Shown: piece after piece, positions 1 to 8,853 of the stretch | How the letters are laid out: each line of letters starts with the position of its first letter | Numbering within the stretch: the stretch's first letter is position 1 | Origin: Pollutimonas subterranea | Lineage (GTDB): Bacteria; Pseudomonadota; Gammaproteobacteria; Burkholderiales; Burkholderiaceae_B | DNA length: 64,000 nucleotides | Direction of reading: 5' to 3' | Assembly: GCF_002849655.1 (NCBI RefSeq) | Contig: NZ_PDNW01000008.1 | Span: forward strand, 1 to 64,000 | The notes under the pieces: generated by a model | The model's input: only the letters and a program-made list of their open reading frames with translations | Told to the model about the DNA's origin: nothing | The model's database searches: none | Made by a program: the position numbers and the translations under genes

Positions 1-1
1 C

Positions 2-118
2 CGCATCGAGCCGCGACAGCGAAAACGAAGGCCAAAATCCTACCCATGGCTGAAGAAGCCGCGTGACCTCGCGCGCGACGACATCATTCGCTACGGGCGC
101 CCGCAGCGGCCTAAGTAA
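2..118 (+). CDS. Transposase C-terminal fragment, probably IS4 family (partial)
   Basis: An open frame enters from the left edge and stops at TAA 116-118. The 38 visible residues are very basic, with the motif EPRQRKRRPKSYPWLKKPR about 35 residues before the stop. I recognise this kind of tail (EPR, KRRPK, Y/H-P-L, KPR) from IS4-family transposases, but the catalytic DDE domain lies outside the window. The frame overlaps the 3' end of the broken SDR gene on the other strand by eight bases, so the end of the insertion sequence must lie around 111-150. No inverted repeat can be paired because the other end is not visible. It could be another DDE family with a similar basic tail. Confidence 0.5.
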   Translation, partial: RIEPRQRKRRPKSYPWLKKPRDLARDDIIRYGRPQRPK

Positions 119-626
119 GTGCCATTCCCATTAGGCCCCACTTGCTGGCGTGATAAACGCTGGCGTTGGGCCAGGCCCGACGCGCGGCCGTCGACGCAAT
201 ATTGATGATGTGCCCGCCCGGCGCCAGATGTTCGAGCCCATATTTGGCCAACAAAAACGGACCCGTCAGGTTCGTGCGCATGACCCGATCCCAGTCCGAC
301 GTCGCCAGCTCACGTATGCTTAGCGTTACATCGATCCCGGCGTTATTCACAATAGCGTCCAGACGGCCGAACAAAGTAACGCCGCCATCCAGCACCCGGC
401 GAACCTGGTCTTCGTCACCGACATCAAGCTGGAAAGCGCAAGCCCTGCCTGACGCCGCATTGATGCGCTCAGCAACCGCCTTCGCCGACGACTCATTGAT
501 ATCCGTTACAACAATATGCGCCCCTTCAGCCGCCAGCGTTTCGCATATTGCTGCACCTAGGCCGCGTCCCGCTCCGGTGACCAGGACGGAGCGTCCAGCC
601 ACGGTCTGGTAATCATAGGCATCCAT
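111..626 (-). pseudogene. Short-chain dehydrogenase/reductase, 3' end lost to an insertion sequence
   Basis: Classical SDR. The Rossmann motif TGAGRGLG is at residues 17-24, NNAG at 94-97, and the catalytic Ser145, Tyr158 and Lys162 are present (YHASK). The frame ends at residue 171, only nine residues after the catalytic lysine, where family members usually continue to about 250. The missing part normally forms the substrate loop and the last strands, so the product is unlikely to fold. The truncation point coincides with the transposase tail entering from the left, so insertion is the simplest cause. It is the third gene of a minus-strand unit after the BON protein and the glycosyltransferase (48 bases behind the latter). 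The substrate of the intact enzyme is unknown. Confidence 0.8.
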
Positions 627-674
627 GTGCTTCCTCTATCGGGTTGTTATTCGAGTTTCATCTGTGGTTTGGTG

Positions 675-1961
675 TCAGGCGGTGAGGCGGGTTTCAGCGC
701 CCCAGTGCCGTGCGGGCACTGGCGCCATCGAGCTTTCGTACAAGCCTTCAAACACGTTCGCCAACTGTGTACCCACGCAGCGCCAGCTAAATAGCTGATC
801 GGCACGTTGAGCTCCGGCCTTGCCCATACGAGCCGACAGGCCGCGATCGAGCGCCAGGCGCGCCAGGCGTTCCGCCAGCGCATCGGGATCTTTGGGCGGG
901 ACCAGGAAACCAGTCACACCATCTACGACGGTATAGCGGATGCCACCCGTGTCGGACCCCACCACGGGCCGCGCGCACGCCATTGCTTCGACGGGGGTAA
1001 TGCCAAACGGCTCATACCAGGGTGTTGTCGCAAACACATCGCTGGCGCAGTAGTAGCGGCGCAGCTGACTGCGGCCGCGCCGTCCGGTGAATTCCACGAA
1101 ATCCAAAACGCCCTCTTCCCGTGCGATGGATTTAAGGCGCGCCAGTTCCGGCGTCGATTCCTCCGAGGGTGCCGTGGTGTTGCCCCCCACGATGCACAGG
1201 CGGGCATCCACCGAGTATTGCTTGCGCAGTCGGCTCAGGCCGCGAATGACGTTATCGACGCCTTTTCTGGGCACCATGCGCCCGAGCTGCAAAATGTAGA
1301 AGGCGTTCGGGTCCCATCCCAATGAGGCGCGAACAGGTTCCCGCTCCATGGGCCACATTTCCTGCGGATCAAATCCGCAAGGAACCATGCTGATATGGTC
1401 CGGATCCGCGCCGTACAGCTCGATAAGATCACGCCGGTCTTGTGGGCACTCGGCAATGATCCGGTCAGCCGAACGAACGATTCCATCTTCGATCTCAAAG
1501 CGGGAATCAGGGAATTTGTCGGCTTCGGCCTGATGCTGGCGGCGCACGCGTCCCAAGGCATGGAAGGTGACGGCCAAAGGAATTCCGAATTGGCGCGCCA
1601 CCGGCAGCGCGGCCATGGCCGACATAAAGAAGTTGGCATGGATCAGATCGTACGAATGGCTGCATTTGCCAAAATAACCAAGCATGAACTCACCAAACTG
1701 ATCCATGTAAGGCAACATGTCTTCCTTGGGAAGGTAGCGCGCTGGTCCGGCAGGGACATGAATTATTCTCAATCCCTTGCCCCACTCCAGTTCGCGCGGC
1801 AGCTGCGCATTATCCAACCGGGTGAAGACATCAACGGCATACCCCTGTGCGGCCAGTTGGCGCGCCACTTGGGCTACATAAACGTTCTGTCCACCGCTAT
1901 CCACGCTTCCAGCCTGCGCAATTGGCGACGCATGCTCGCTGACAATCGCAACTCTTCGCAT
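675..1961 (-). CDS. GT4-family glycosyltransferase (GT-B fold)
   Basis: 428-residue GT-B enzyme of the glycosyltransferase 1/GT4 family, which transfers a sugar from a nucleotide-sugar donor. The N-terminal half has a glycine-rich acceptor region (SGGQNVYV near residue 23). The C-terminal half has the donor-site signature GRMVPRKG and the retaining E-x7-E motif (Glu317 and Glu325 in EPFGITPVE). The N-terminus resembles sucrose-phosphate-synthase-like bacterial enzymes. The start at 1961 is chosen because GGAG sits six bases upstream; longer frames with earlier ATGs lack such a site and run into the BON gene. It lies 22 bases downstream of the BON gene and probably shares its transcript. Acceptor and product are unknown; an exported glycan or compatible solute is possible. 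Confidence 0.85.
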   Translation of the reverse strand: MRRVAIVSEHASPIAQAGSVDSGGQNVYVAQVARQLAAQGYAVDVFTRLDNAQLPRELEWGKGLRIIHVPAGPARYLPKEDMLPYMDQFGEFMLGYFGKCSHSYDLIHANFFMSAMAALPVARQFGIPLAVTFHALGRVRRQHQAEADKFPDSRFEIEDGIVRSADRIIAECPQDRRDLIELYGADPDHISMVPCGFDPQEMWPMEREPVRASLGWDPNAFYILQLGRMVPRKGVDNVIRGLSRLRKQYSVDARLCIVGGNTTAPSEESTPELARLKSIAREEGVLDFVEFTGRRGRSQLRRYYCASDVFATTPWYEPFGITPVEAMACARPVVGSDTGGIRYTVVDGVTGFLVPPKDPDALAERLARLALDRGLSARMGKAGAQRADQLFSWRCVGTQLANVFEGLYESSMAPVPARHWGAETRLTA

Positions 1962-1983
1962 GATGCTCTCCATTATTGTTATG

Positions 1984-2568
1984 TCAACGCACGTAGCCGC
2001 CCGTCTCATCGCGCTGTACGGTAATGCGGTTATCGACATCAACGACGCCTGTGCAATCCTCGGCGCAGTCCTCGATGGAATGCTTGATGCGCCGGTCCTT
2101 TACCGTGCCTTCGAGCGTCACTTTGGCCTCCGCCACATTCACCGACACCTCGGATACATCGAGACCGCTATGACTCAGCCTTTCGCATACGTCTTCGCGG
2201 ATACGCTCGTCGGAACGCGTATAGCCTTTAGGTTGAATACGCTGGCGTCCGTAAACATGTTGCTGACGCTCGTTGCGCCAGCCCTGTTGCTGGCCGCCCT
2301 GCGAACCTTGGTGGTTTCCACCGTACCCGCGTCCGCCTTCGAAATGCTCAATCTGCTGACGCTGAAAGCGCGGATCCTCGTTCGCAAACCCGCCATAGCT
2401 GCTTTGTCCCGGATCAGCGCTGCGACTGCGCAGCTGCTCGCCCTGTTCCGTGGCATGCACGCCCGCGCTTCGTCGTGTACCGTGTCTCTCGTCGCCGGAT
2501 CCAGGCCCTTGCCAATCGCTCTCTCGACCCTTGGAGGGTTGCCGGTTTCGTCGATCGTCGTTCGTCAT
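1984..2568 (-). CDS. BON-domain protein with glycine/glutamine-rich N-terminus
   Basis: 194 residues. The first ~115 are hydrophilic and low-complexity (rich in Gly, Gln, Arg, Ser). The last ~75 form one BON domain, a fold found in OsmY and related stress proteins that is thought to contact membranes or ligands. No signal peptide is evident with the start chosen here. ATG at 2568 is preceded by AAGGAG six bases upstream, which decides it over the longer frame starting at 2637. It is the first gene of a BON - glycosyltransferase - SDR unit, divergent from rpoN, and a -24/-12 type promoter sequence lies about 65 bases upstream on its strand. A stress or envelope role is inference from family and neighbours. 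Confidence 0.75.
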   Translation of the reverse strand: MTNDDRRNRQPSKGRESDWQGPGSGDERHGTRRSAGVHATEQGEQLRSRSADPGQSSYGGFANEDPRFQRQQIEHFEGGRGYGGNHQGSQGGQQQGWRNERQQHVYGRQRIQPKGYTRSDERIREDVCERLSHSGLDVSEVSVNVAEAKVTLEGTVKDRRIKHSIEDCAEDCTGVVDVDNRITVQRDETGGYVR

Positions 2569-2632
2569 CACAGACTCCTTACACATATTGGAAATACGTT
2601 TGCTAGCACAAGCGTCGATAGCGATCCATGAC

Positions 2633-2648
2633 AGCAAACTGTGTGCCG
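2633..2648 (-). promoter_or_regulatory. Candidate sigma-54 promoter for the BON/glycosyltransferase unit
   Basis: Read on the minus strand the site is CGGCACACAGTTTGCT. Against the -24/-12 consensus TGGCACG-N4-TTGCW it keeps GGCAC and TTGCT, with the obligatory GG and GC exactly ten bases apart. Transcription would start near 2622, giving a leader of about 55 bases before the ATG at 2568. It lies in the same intergenic region as the rpoN-facing site. Two consensus positions differ, so it is weaker than its divergent partner. Confidence 0.55.
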
Positions 2649-2860
2649 CGGGACGAGCATGCGCGTCTATTGCGAGTCAGCGGGCCGGGAAGTTCTTACA
2701 CGTATCGGTAATTTGGACGGCCGGCCGGCAACTGAAACGGATCGACACCCGTCGAACATTCAAATTCGGGCTTCCCAACGCTAGGGCGAAAGGCCCGTTT
2801 AACAATGATCGCCGGACCTTTACAACATCGATACGTACTGAATTTTCTGCTTACACGACC
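2649..2860. other. Shared upstream region between two divergent -24/-12 promoters
   Basis: About 210 non-coding bases lie between the two candidate sigma-54 promoters, where enhancer-binding-protein sites would be expected. The only symmetry I see is an 8-bp inverted pair (ACGTATCG at 2700-2707 and CGATACGT at 2829-2836). It could be chance. No clear IHF site was recognised by eye. Confidence 0.35.
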
Positions 2861-2876
2861 TGGCACGACCATTGCG
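2861..2876 (+). promoter_or_regulatory. Sigma-54 promoter upstream of rpoN (consensus match)
   Basis: The bases TGGCACGACCATTGCG match TGGCACG-N4-TTGC completely, preceded by C as in the extended consensus. GG (2862-2863) and GC (2874-2875) are ten bases apart, the spacing RNA polymerase with sigma-54 requires. The predicted start is near 2887, about 40 bases before the rpoN start codon. This implies that the sigma factor gene is itself transcribed by sigma-54 holoenzyme. Confidence 0.75.
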
Positions 2877-2927
2877 TGTATTCATCTGGATAGCTCAAAA
2901 GGTTCCAACTAATGAAGGAGACGTCAA

Positions 2928-4433
2928 TTGACCCAGATCACCTACGAGCTGCAAGCGCGCCAGCAGACCAGCCTCACTCCCCGACTGCAACAGTCCGTCA
3001 AGCTCCTGCAGATGTCCACACTGGATTTCAGCCGCGAAGTGGCGGAGGCGATTGCGAACAACCCGTTTCTTGAAGAGCCTGAAGAATCCGGTTCCGAAGA
3101 AAAATCCGGAAAGGCAGAACATGGCTTTGACGACGCACCAGCGTTTGCTGATAACGAGGCCGCGCCCGCCATGGAGCAGTATGTCGACACGGATGCTGGA
3201 AGCGAGGCGGCTGCGCCGGAAACGGAATATCTTGCAAGCAGCCTGGCTGACGCACCGGCCTACTCCGGCGACTATCCCACTCAGCGCAACTCCGATCAGC
3301 CAGACAGCGATGTAGGCCAATGGGCGCGCAGCACCGGCAGCCTTCAGGAATCGCTGCGTGCCGATCTGTGCAGCTACCAGCTGAACGAGCGGGAACGCTA
3401 TTTGACCGAGTACATCATCGAAGCCCTCGACGATGACGGCTATTTGCGCGTGCCTTTTTCCGAGTTGGCCAGTGCTCAGGAATTCTCGCACCCTGCCAGC
3501 GACGAGGAATGGGAGATCGCCCTGCGCCTCGTGCAGCAGCTGGGCCAGCCCGGCCTGGCGGCTCGCAACCTTTCGGAGTGCCTCACCCTGCAATTAAAGG
3601 CCCTGCCGGACCATGCGCCGGGCAAGGCAATCGCCTTGCGCATTGTGGCCGACGCCATCGAGAGACTGGGTCGCTGCGACTATGCGGGCCTGGCCAAGGC
3701 ACTTTCCTGCACTGAAGAGAACATCCAGGAAGCCTGCGTGCTGATACGGACGCTCTCGCCGCGCCCCGGCGGCCAGTACTCGGCGGTGGATCCGTCGTGC
3801 TACGTGATACCGGATGCCATCGTACGCAAGGTAGGCCGCCTCTGGGTTGCCACGTCGAATGAAGAGGCGACGCCGCGTGCCCGCCTGAACAGTGCCTATG
3901 CGCAGCTCTTTCGCCAGAGCCGCTACGGCGACCGCTCGCTGATGGCCCAGGCGCTGCAAGAAGCACGCTGGCTAATGCGCAGCCTGGAGCAGCGCAAGAG
4001 CACCATACAACTCGTCGCACAGGCCATCGTGGCTCGCCAGCAGACATTTTTCGACTATGGCGAAATTGCACTGCGTCCCATGATGCTGAGCGAAATCGCG
4101 GACGAACTGGGCATGCACGAGTCGACGATTTCCCGCGCCACCAGCAACAAGTATCTGGCTTCTCCGCGCGGCATCTATGAGTTCAAATCCTTCTTCTCGC
4201 GCGAGCTCGCCACGCAATCGGGCGGTACCTGCTCGGCCGTTGCCGTGCGGGCCCTGATTCAGGAAATGATCGATGCCGAAGACCCCAAGGAGCCATTATC
4301 GGACGTGGTCCTGGCGCGTAAACTGGCGCGCGAAGGCGTAGTGGTGGCACGGCGCACGGTATCGAAGTACCGCGCCCAGATAAAATGCCCGCCTGCCGAT
4401 CTGCGTCGCCGGCCAAGTTATCCCCAGCCCTAG
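2928..4433 (+). CDS. rpoN: RNA polymerase sigma-54 factor (stand-alone paralogue)
   Basis: 501 residues, the usual length for sigma-54. Region I (about 1-48) is Gln/Leu-rich with LQQSVKLLQMSTLDF and NNPFLEE. An acidic region II covers about 50-125. Core-binding and helix-turn-helix parts follow, and the RpoN box is ARRTVSKYR at 474-482 (usual form ARRTVAKYR). The start is TTG 2928 with AAGGAG seven bases upstream; no nearby ATG fits. The housekeeping rpoN of proteobacteria is normally followed by hpf and ptsN and preceded by lptB. Here neighbours are a BON/glycosyltransferase unit and asparaginase, so this is probably a second copy. A consensus -24/-12 promoter precedes it. No enhancer-binding activator of the NtrC type is in the window. 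Confidence 0.92.
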   Translation: MTQITYELQARQQTSLTPRLQQSVKLLQMSTLDFSREVAEAIANNPFLEEPEESGSEEKSGKAEHGFDDAPAFADNEAAPAMEQYVDTDAGSEAAAPETEYLASSLADAPAYSGDYPTQRNSDQPDSDVGQWARSTGSLQESLRADLCSYQLNERERYLTEYIIEALDDDGYLRVPFSELASAQEFSHPASDEEWEIALRLVQQLGQPGLAARNLSECLTLQLKALPDHAPGKAIALRIVADAIERLGRCDYAGLAKALSCTEENIQEACVLIRTLSPRPGGQYSAVDPSCYVIPDAIVRKVGRLWVATSNEEATPRARLNSAYAQLFRQSRYGDRSLMAQALQEARWLMRSLEQRKSTIQLVAQAIVARQQTFFDYGEIALRPMMLSEIADELGMHESTISRATSNKYLASPRGIYEFKSFFSRELATQSGGTCSAVAVRALIQEMIDAEDPKEPLSDVVLARKLAREGVVVARRTVSKYRAQIKCPPADLRRRPSYPQP

Positions 4434-4516
4434 GGCACGCCGCCCCATCCCGTCCAGCATTGCCATGACACCGATGCTGCGGGATAATGCGGCAACTTTG
4501 CCGACGCGTATGAAAA

Positions 4517-5512
4517 ATGACCATGCCTTCTCTTCCGGGTATCGTGCTGCTGGGAACGGGCGGCACCATTGCCGCCACGGCACCTGGCACGACCACACTG
4601 ACCGACTACACCGTCACACAAGGCATCGATTCGCTCCTGACTGCCGTACCGGAAATCAACGCGCTGGCGAGGCTGCGATGCAGCCAGGTCTTCAATGTCG
4701 AAAGCCATGCAATCACCAACAAGATGCTGCTGAAACTCGCGGGCAGAGTCAACAAGGAATTGTCTGATCCCGCCGTCGACGGCGTGGTGATCACACACGG
4801 AACGGACACACTGGAAGAGACGGCTTATTTCCTGAACCTCACCATCAAAAGCCGTAAACCGGTGGTCGTGGTGGGCGCCATGCGTCCGGGCTCGGCGATC
4901 AGCGCGGACGGGCCGCTGAACCTGTTCAATGCCGTCTTGCTGGCTGCCAGCAAGCAGGCTCAAGGACACGGCGTTCTTGTCATGCTGAACGACCGAATTT
5001 CCGCCGCACGCTACACCAGCAAAACCCATAGCACCCAGCTTGATACCTTCCGTTCCCCCGATCAGGGCTACCTCGGGCAGGTCCATAACGGCAAGATCCA
5101 TATCTTCCAGACACCGACGACCCGGCATACGACCCAAAGCGACTTCGACGTGGCCGGCGTCAAATCGCTTCCATGGGTGGACATCATCTACGATCATCAA
5201 GACGCCGGCGTGCATCTTTATGAAGCATCGATCAAGGCGGGTGCGCAAGGTATCGTCATTGCGGCCACGGGCAACGGAAGCGTCTCCACGACGGTAAAAA
5301 AAGGGGCGCGGCTGGCCGCCAGGAGCAATGTGGTGTGCGTGCGATCCTCGCGTGTTGGCGCGGGTGTCGTCTCTGAGAGCGATGCGGATGACAAACTGCG
5401 ACTGGTATCGGGCAACTCCCTGAATCCCCAAAAGGCCCGGATATTGTTGATGCTGGCATTGGGCAAGACGCGCGACCCGAAAACAATCCAGTCTTATTTT
5501 GATCAGTACTGA
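4517..5512 (+). CDS. ansB: L-asparaginase (type II-like)
   Basis: 331 residues. It hydrolyses L-asparagine to aspartate and ammonia. The two catalytic threonine motifs are present: TGGTIA at 14-19 and THGTD at 93-97, followed by LEET. The sequence follows the E. coli-type asparaginase/glutaminase family throughout. There is no signal peptide, so unlike E. coli AnsB it is probably cytoplasmic. ATG 4517 and ATG 4523 are both possible starts and neither has a strong ribosome site. It is transcribed in the same direction as rpoN, 84 bases downstream, and converges with the pseudouridine synthase gene. Glutaminase side activity is possible and cannot be judged here. Confidence 0.88.
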   Translation: MTMPSLPGIVLLGTGGTIAATAPGTTTLTDYTVTQGIDSLLTAVPEINALARLRCSQVFNVESHAITNKMLLKLAGRVNKELSDPAVDGVVITHGTDTLEETAYFLNLTIKSRKPVVVVGAMRPGSAISADGPLNLFNAVLLAASKQAQGHGVLVMLNDRISAARYTSKTHSTQLDTFRSPDQGYLGQVHNGKIHIFQTPTTRHTTQSDFDVAGVKSLPWVDIIYDHQDAGVHLYEASIKAGAQGIVIAATGNGSVSTTVKKGARLAARSNVVCVRSSRVGAGVVSESDADDKLRLVSGNSLNPQKARILLMLALGKTRDPKTIQSYFDQY

Positions 5513-5552
5513 TCGTCCGGCGGGTCTGCGGCCATGCCGTAGGCCCTGCATG

Positions 5553-6482
5553 CTATAGAGGGCCCGGGTCGTCCACGAAGGCCAGGCGGCGCATGCTTTC
5601 AAAGCGCCGCAAGCCGCCACTGTAGGGATCCCGGAACTCGATGGCACGCGCAAGTAGCTGCAACGGACGGCTATAGTCGTCCGTGTCGGCGTAGGCCAGG
5701 AGATCGGGATAGAAGCCATCATTGCAAATCGGAATGCCCAGTGCGCTCAAGTGCACCCGCAACTGATGCTTGCGTCCCGTATGAGGCCTTAGCCGATAAT
5801 GCCCCAGCCCTTCCCGATGCGAAATCTTCCCGATCAATTCGATCTGGGTTTCACTATTGGCGGTGCCAGGCGCCTCATGCATCGTGAAGTGACCGGTACG
5901 CGGTTCCAGCCGGCTGCGGTACACCTTCGGCAGGTTCAGATCCCCACGCAGCGGGGCTACTGCTTCATATTCTTTTTGCACCTCGCGGTCCTGGAACAGC
6001 GACTGATAGGCGCCCCGATATTGTGGATCGACACAAAACAGCAGGATTCCGGCGGTATCCCTGTCCAAGCGGTGCAGTGGGCTCAGCAAAGGCAGATCGA
6101 GCTGGCTGCGCAGGCGTATGAGCGCCGTCTCCCGCAGATAACGGCCGCCTGGCGTACTGGCGAGGAAATGCGGCTTGTCGGCCACCACCAAGTGATCATC
6201 GCGGAACAACACCGGAAGGTCGAACGGCACGGACTCTTCTTGCGGCACTTCACGGTAATACCAAAGCCAGCGCAACGGGCGATAGGGGCTGGCGAGTGTC
6301 TGGACCACGCCATCCTGGTCCACGATGTCGCCGCGTTCCAGACGCTTGCGCAGGATGTCCGCAGGAATGTGCTTGAAGCGTTCCAGCATAAAGTCCAGCA
6401 ACGTCGGCCAGGTCCCCGCCGGCAGGTGCACGCGGCTGGGCGCAACGCCCCGGCGTACCGGCAAAGGCGCATTGCGCGTCAT
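5553..6482 (-). CDS. RluA-family pseudouridine synthase
   Basis: 309 residues from ATG 6482; a TTG at 6506 would add eight. It isomerises uridine to pseudouridine in RNA. The signature HRLDRDTAG holds the catalytic aspartate (Asp140 from the chosen start). The C-terminal part (RPHTGRKHQLRVH) is typical of RluA enzymes. The target (tRNA or 23S rRNA position) cannot be told from sequence; it belongs to the RluA-like branch without a clear S4 domain. It follows tdh by 27 bases on the same strand, so it is likely the last gene of the TRAP-kbl-tdh transcript, although its function looks unrelated. Confidence 0.85.
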   Translation of the reverse strand: MTRNAPLPVRRGVAPSRVHLPAGTWPTLLDFMLERFKHIPADILRKRLERGDIVDQDGVVQTLASPYRPLRWLWYYREVPQEESVPFDLPVLFRDDHLVVADKPHFLASTPGGRYLRETALIRLRSQLDLPLLSPLHRLDRDTAGILLFCVDPQYRGAYQSLFQDREVQKEYEAVAPLRGDLNLPKVYRSRLEPRTGHFTMHEAPGTANSETQIELIGKISHREGLGHYRLRPHTGRKHQLRVHLSALGIPICNDGFYPDLLAYADTDDYSRPLQLLARAIEFRDPYSGGLRRFESMRRLAFVDDPGPL

Positions 6483-6509
6483 TTCACTACGCTGGGTTTT
6501 TTTCAAGTT

Positions 6510-7538
6510 CTACGCGGCCCAGTCGAGGATGACCTTGCCGCTCTGGCCTGAAAGCATGGTGTCGAACCCGGCGCGGTAATCGGTGACGGAAAAGTGATGC
6601 GTGATGACCGGGGATAGGTCCAGTCCGCTTTGCAACATGGCCACCATCTTGTACCAGGTCTCGAACATCTCACGGCCATATATACCCTTGATCTCCAGAC
6701 CCTTGAAGATGACTTTGTTCCAGTCTATGCCGAATCCCGCGGGCAATATCCCGAGCATTGCAATCTTGCCGCCGTGATTCATTTGATCCAGCATGGAACT
6801 GAAGGCGCTGGGTACGCCGGACATCTCCATGCCGACGTCGAACCCTTCCGCCATATGCAGCTCGGCCATGACGTCCGGCAGGCTTTCCTTGGCGACATTC
6901 ACCGTGCGCGTGGCGCCCATTTTGCGGGCAAGATCAAGCCGATAATCATTGACGTCGGTGATGACCACATTGCGCGCGCCTACATGGCGAGCAATGGCTG
7001 CGGCCATGGCGCCGATGGGCCCTGCGCCGGTAATGAGCACATCTTCGCCCACCAGATTGAAGGCCAGGGCGGTATGCGCGGCATTGCCGAAGGGGTCAAA
7101 AATAGCGGCGAGTTCGTCGGAAACATCGTCCGGTATCTTGAATGCGTTGAACGCCGGAATGGCCAGGTAGTCGGCAAAAGCGCCTGGCCTGTCGACCCCG
7201 ACTCCGGATGTGTTGCGACACAGGTGCCGCCTGCCGGCGCGGCAATTACGGCAGAAGCCGCAAGTGATGTGTCCTTCGCCCGATACCCGGTCGCCGATGG
7301 CGAAGCCCTGAACCTCCTGCCCGATCTCCACGATTTCGCCCACGTATTCGTGGCCGACATGCATGGGAACCGGTATGGTCTTGCTCGCCCAGTCGTCCCA
7401 TTTCCAGATGTGGATGTCGGTACCGCAGATCGCCGTTTTGCGTATCTTTATCAGGACATCGTTATGCCCAACGACAGGCCGCTGAACGTCGGTAAGCGTC
7501 AAGCCGACGGCAGGTTCCAGTTTAGCGAGTGCTCGCAT
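6510..7538 (-). CDS. tdh: L-threonine 3-dehydrogenase
   Basis: 342 residues, against 341 in E. coli, with near-identity over long stretches. It oxidises L-threonine with NAD+ to 2-amino-3-ketobutyrate. Catalytic zinc ligands Cys38, His63 and Glu64 and structural zinc ligands Cys93, Cys96, Cys99 and Cys107 are all present. The NAD motif is GAGPIG. The start at 7538 gives the family N-terminus [10 protein letters not shown]; the upstream 16 residues of the open frame are not family-like. It lies directly downstream of kbl, the partner that splits the product into glycine and acetyl-CoA, in an operon headed by a TAXI-TRAP transporter. Confidence 0.97.
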   Translation of the reverse strand: MRALAKLEPAVGLTLTDVQRPVVGHNDVLIKIRKTAICGTDIHIWKWDDWASKTIPVPMHVGHEYVGEIVEIGQEVQGFAIGDRVSGEGHITCGFCRNCRAGRRHLCRNTSGVGVDRPGAFADYLAIPAFNAFKIPDDVSDELAAIFDPFGNAAHTALAFNLVGEDVLITGAGPIGAMAAAIARHVGARNVVITDVNDYRLDLARKMGATRTVNVAKESLPDVMAELHMAEGFDVGMEMSGVPSAFSSMLDQMNHGGKIAMLGILPAGFGIDWNKVIFKGLEIKGIYGREMFETWYKMVAMLQSGLDLSPVITHHFSVTDYRAGFDTMLSGQSGKVILDWAA

Positions 7539-7627
7539 GGCGTGCTCCAGGTAGGCGTAAGGCTCGATTATAAAAGCCCGCCACACCGATCGACATATAA
7601 ATGTTGACCGCCCTCAGGTACTGCCTG

Positions 7628-8830
7628 TCAAGCTATGACACCAAGGCGGCGGCCGACGCGCTGGAACGCCTCCACCGCTTTATCGATTTGTTCCGTGGTG
7701 TGGGCCGCACTCATCTGGGTGCGGATACGCGCCTGTCCCTTGGGCACGACGGGATACGAGAACCCGATGACATAGACGCCCTCGAGCAAAAGCTCGTCGG
7801 CCATTCGGCTTGCCAGGGCGGCATCGCCCAACATTACCGGGATAATCGGATGCTCGCCCGGCACCAGGTCGAAGCCCGCCGCGGACATCGCCGCGCGAAA
7901 CCGCTGCCCATTTTCACGAACGCTATGACGCAAGTCGCGGCCCTCATCGCTTTGCAGCAGTTCCAGCACGCACAGGGATGCTTCCACGATCGCCGGCGCG
8001 AGCGTGTTCGAGAACAGATAAGGCCGCGAGCGCTGCCGCAATAGCTCGACAACCGACCGGTGAGCCGCAACATAGCCGCCGGATGCGCCACCCAGGGCTT
8101 TGCCCAAGGTACCGGTAAGAATATGCACCCGCCCTTCAACACCGCAATATTCCGGTGTGCCCCTGCCATGCTCGCCAATGAAACCTACGGCGTGCGAATC
8201 GTCGACCATGACCTGTGCGCCGAATTCGTCAGCCAGGTCGCAGATGGACCTCAGGTCGGCAATGACCCCGTCCATGGAAAATACGCCATCCGTGGCGATC
8301 AGCTTATGACGCGCGCCCGCTGCATCGGCAGCCTGCAGTTGGGCGCGCAGATCGGCCATGTCGTTGTTCGCGTAGCGATAACGCTTTGCCTTGCACAAGC
8401 GAACGCCATCGATGATGCTTGCATGATTCAAGGCGTCGCTGATGACCGCATCGTTTTCATCCAGCAGCACCTCGAACAGCCCGCCGTTGGCGTCGAAGCA
8501 ACTGGAATACAGTATTGCGTCGCCCATCCGAAGGAAACCCGCCAGCGCCTCTTCTAGTTGCTTGTGGCCGGTTTGGGTGCCGCATATGAATCGCACTGAC
8601 GCCAGCCCGAAACCCGCTGCGTCCAAGCCCTGCTTGGCGGCCTGAATAAGGCGCTTGTCATCGGCGAGGCCCAGATAGTTATTGGCGCAGAAATTCAGCA
8701 CCTGCGGACCGTCGGCAAGTTGCACCTGAGCCGATTGCGGACTTGCCATGATGCGTTCGGCTTTGTAGAAGCCGTCGGCGCGCAGTTGCGTAATCTGCCG
8801 CTGCACATGATCGAGAAAGGAATCGGACAT
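7628..8830 (-). CDS. kbl: Glycine C-acetyltransferase (2-amino-3-ketobutyrate CoA ligase)
   Basis: 400 residues, PLP-dependent alpha-oxoamine synthase. It converts 2-amino-3-ketobutyrate plus CoA into glycine and acetyl-CoA. The PLP lysine is Lys244 in [10 protein letters not shown], the same position as in E. coli Kbl. DDSHAVGF near 210 binds the cofactor. The start at 8830 is preceded by AGGA seven bases upstream and gives the expected MSDSFLDHV start. It begins 23 bases after the TRAP permease stop and is followed by tdh after 89 bases. The two enzymes form the threonine-to-glycine pathway. Confidence 0.96.
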   Translation of the reverse strand: MSDSFLDHVQRQITQLRADGFYKAERIMASPQSAQVQLADGPQVLNFCANNYLGLADDKRLIQAAKQGLDAAGFGLASVRFICGTQTGHKQLEEALAGFLRMGDAILYSSCFDANGGLFEVLLDENDAVISDALNHASIIDGVRLCKAKRYRYANNDMADLRAQLQAADAAGARHKLIATDGVFSMDGVIADLRSICDLADEFGAQVMVDDSHAVGFIGEHGRGTPEYCGVEGRVHILTGTLGKALGGASGGYVAAHRSVVELLRQRSRPYLFSNTLAPAIVEASLCVLELLQSDEGRDLRHSVRENGQRFRAAMSAAGFDLVPGEHPIIPVMLGDAALASRMADELLLEGVYVIGFSYPVVPKGQARIRTQMSAAHTTEQIDKAVEAFQRVGRRLGVIA

Positions 8831-8853
8831 AGGTGTTCCTGTAAAGACTTTCA

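Noticed and set aside
2700-2836. 8-bp inverted pair (ACGTATCG ... CGATACGT) as activator sites for the divergent promoters
   Set aside because: Single pair, 120 bases apart, not supported by any other feature; kept only as a note in the region entry.
5542-5564. Hairpin GGCCCT/AGGGCC as a bidirectional terminator between asparaginase and pseudouridine synthase genes
   Set aside because: Only 6 bp, long loop, no T-run, and it overlaps the stop codon of the minus-strand gene.
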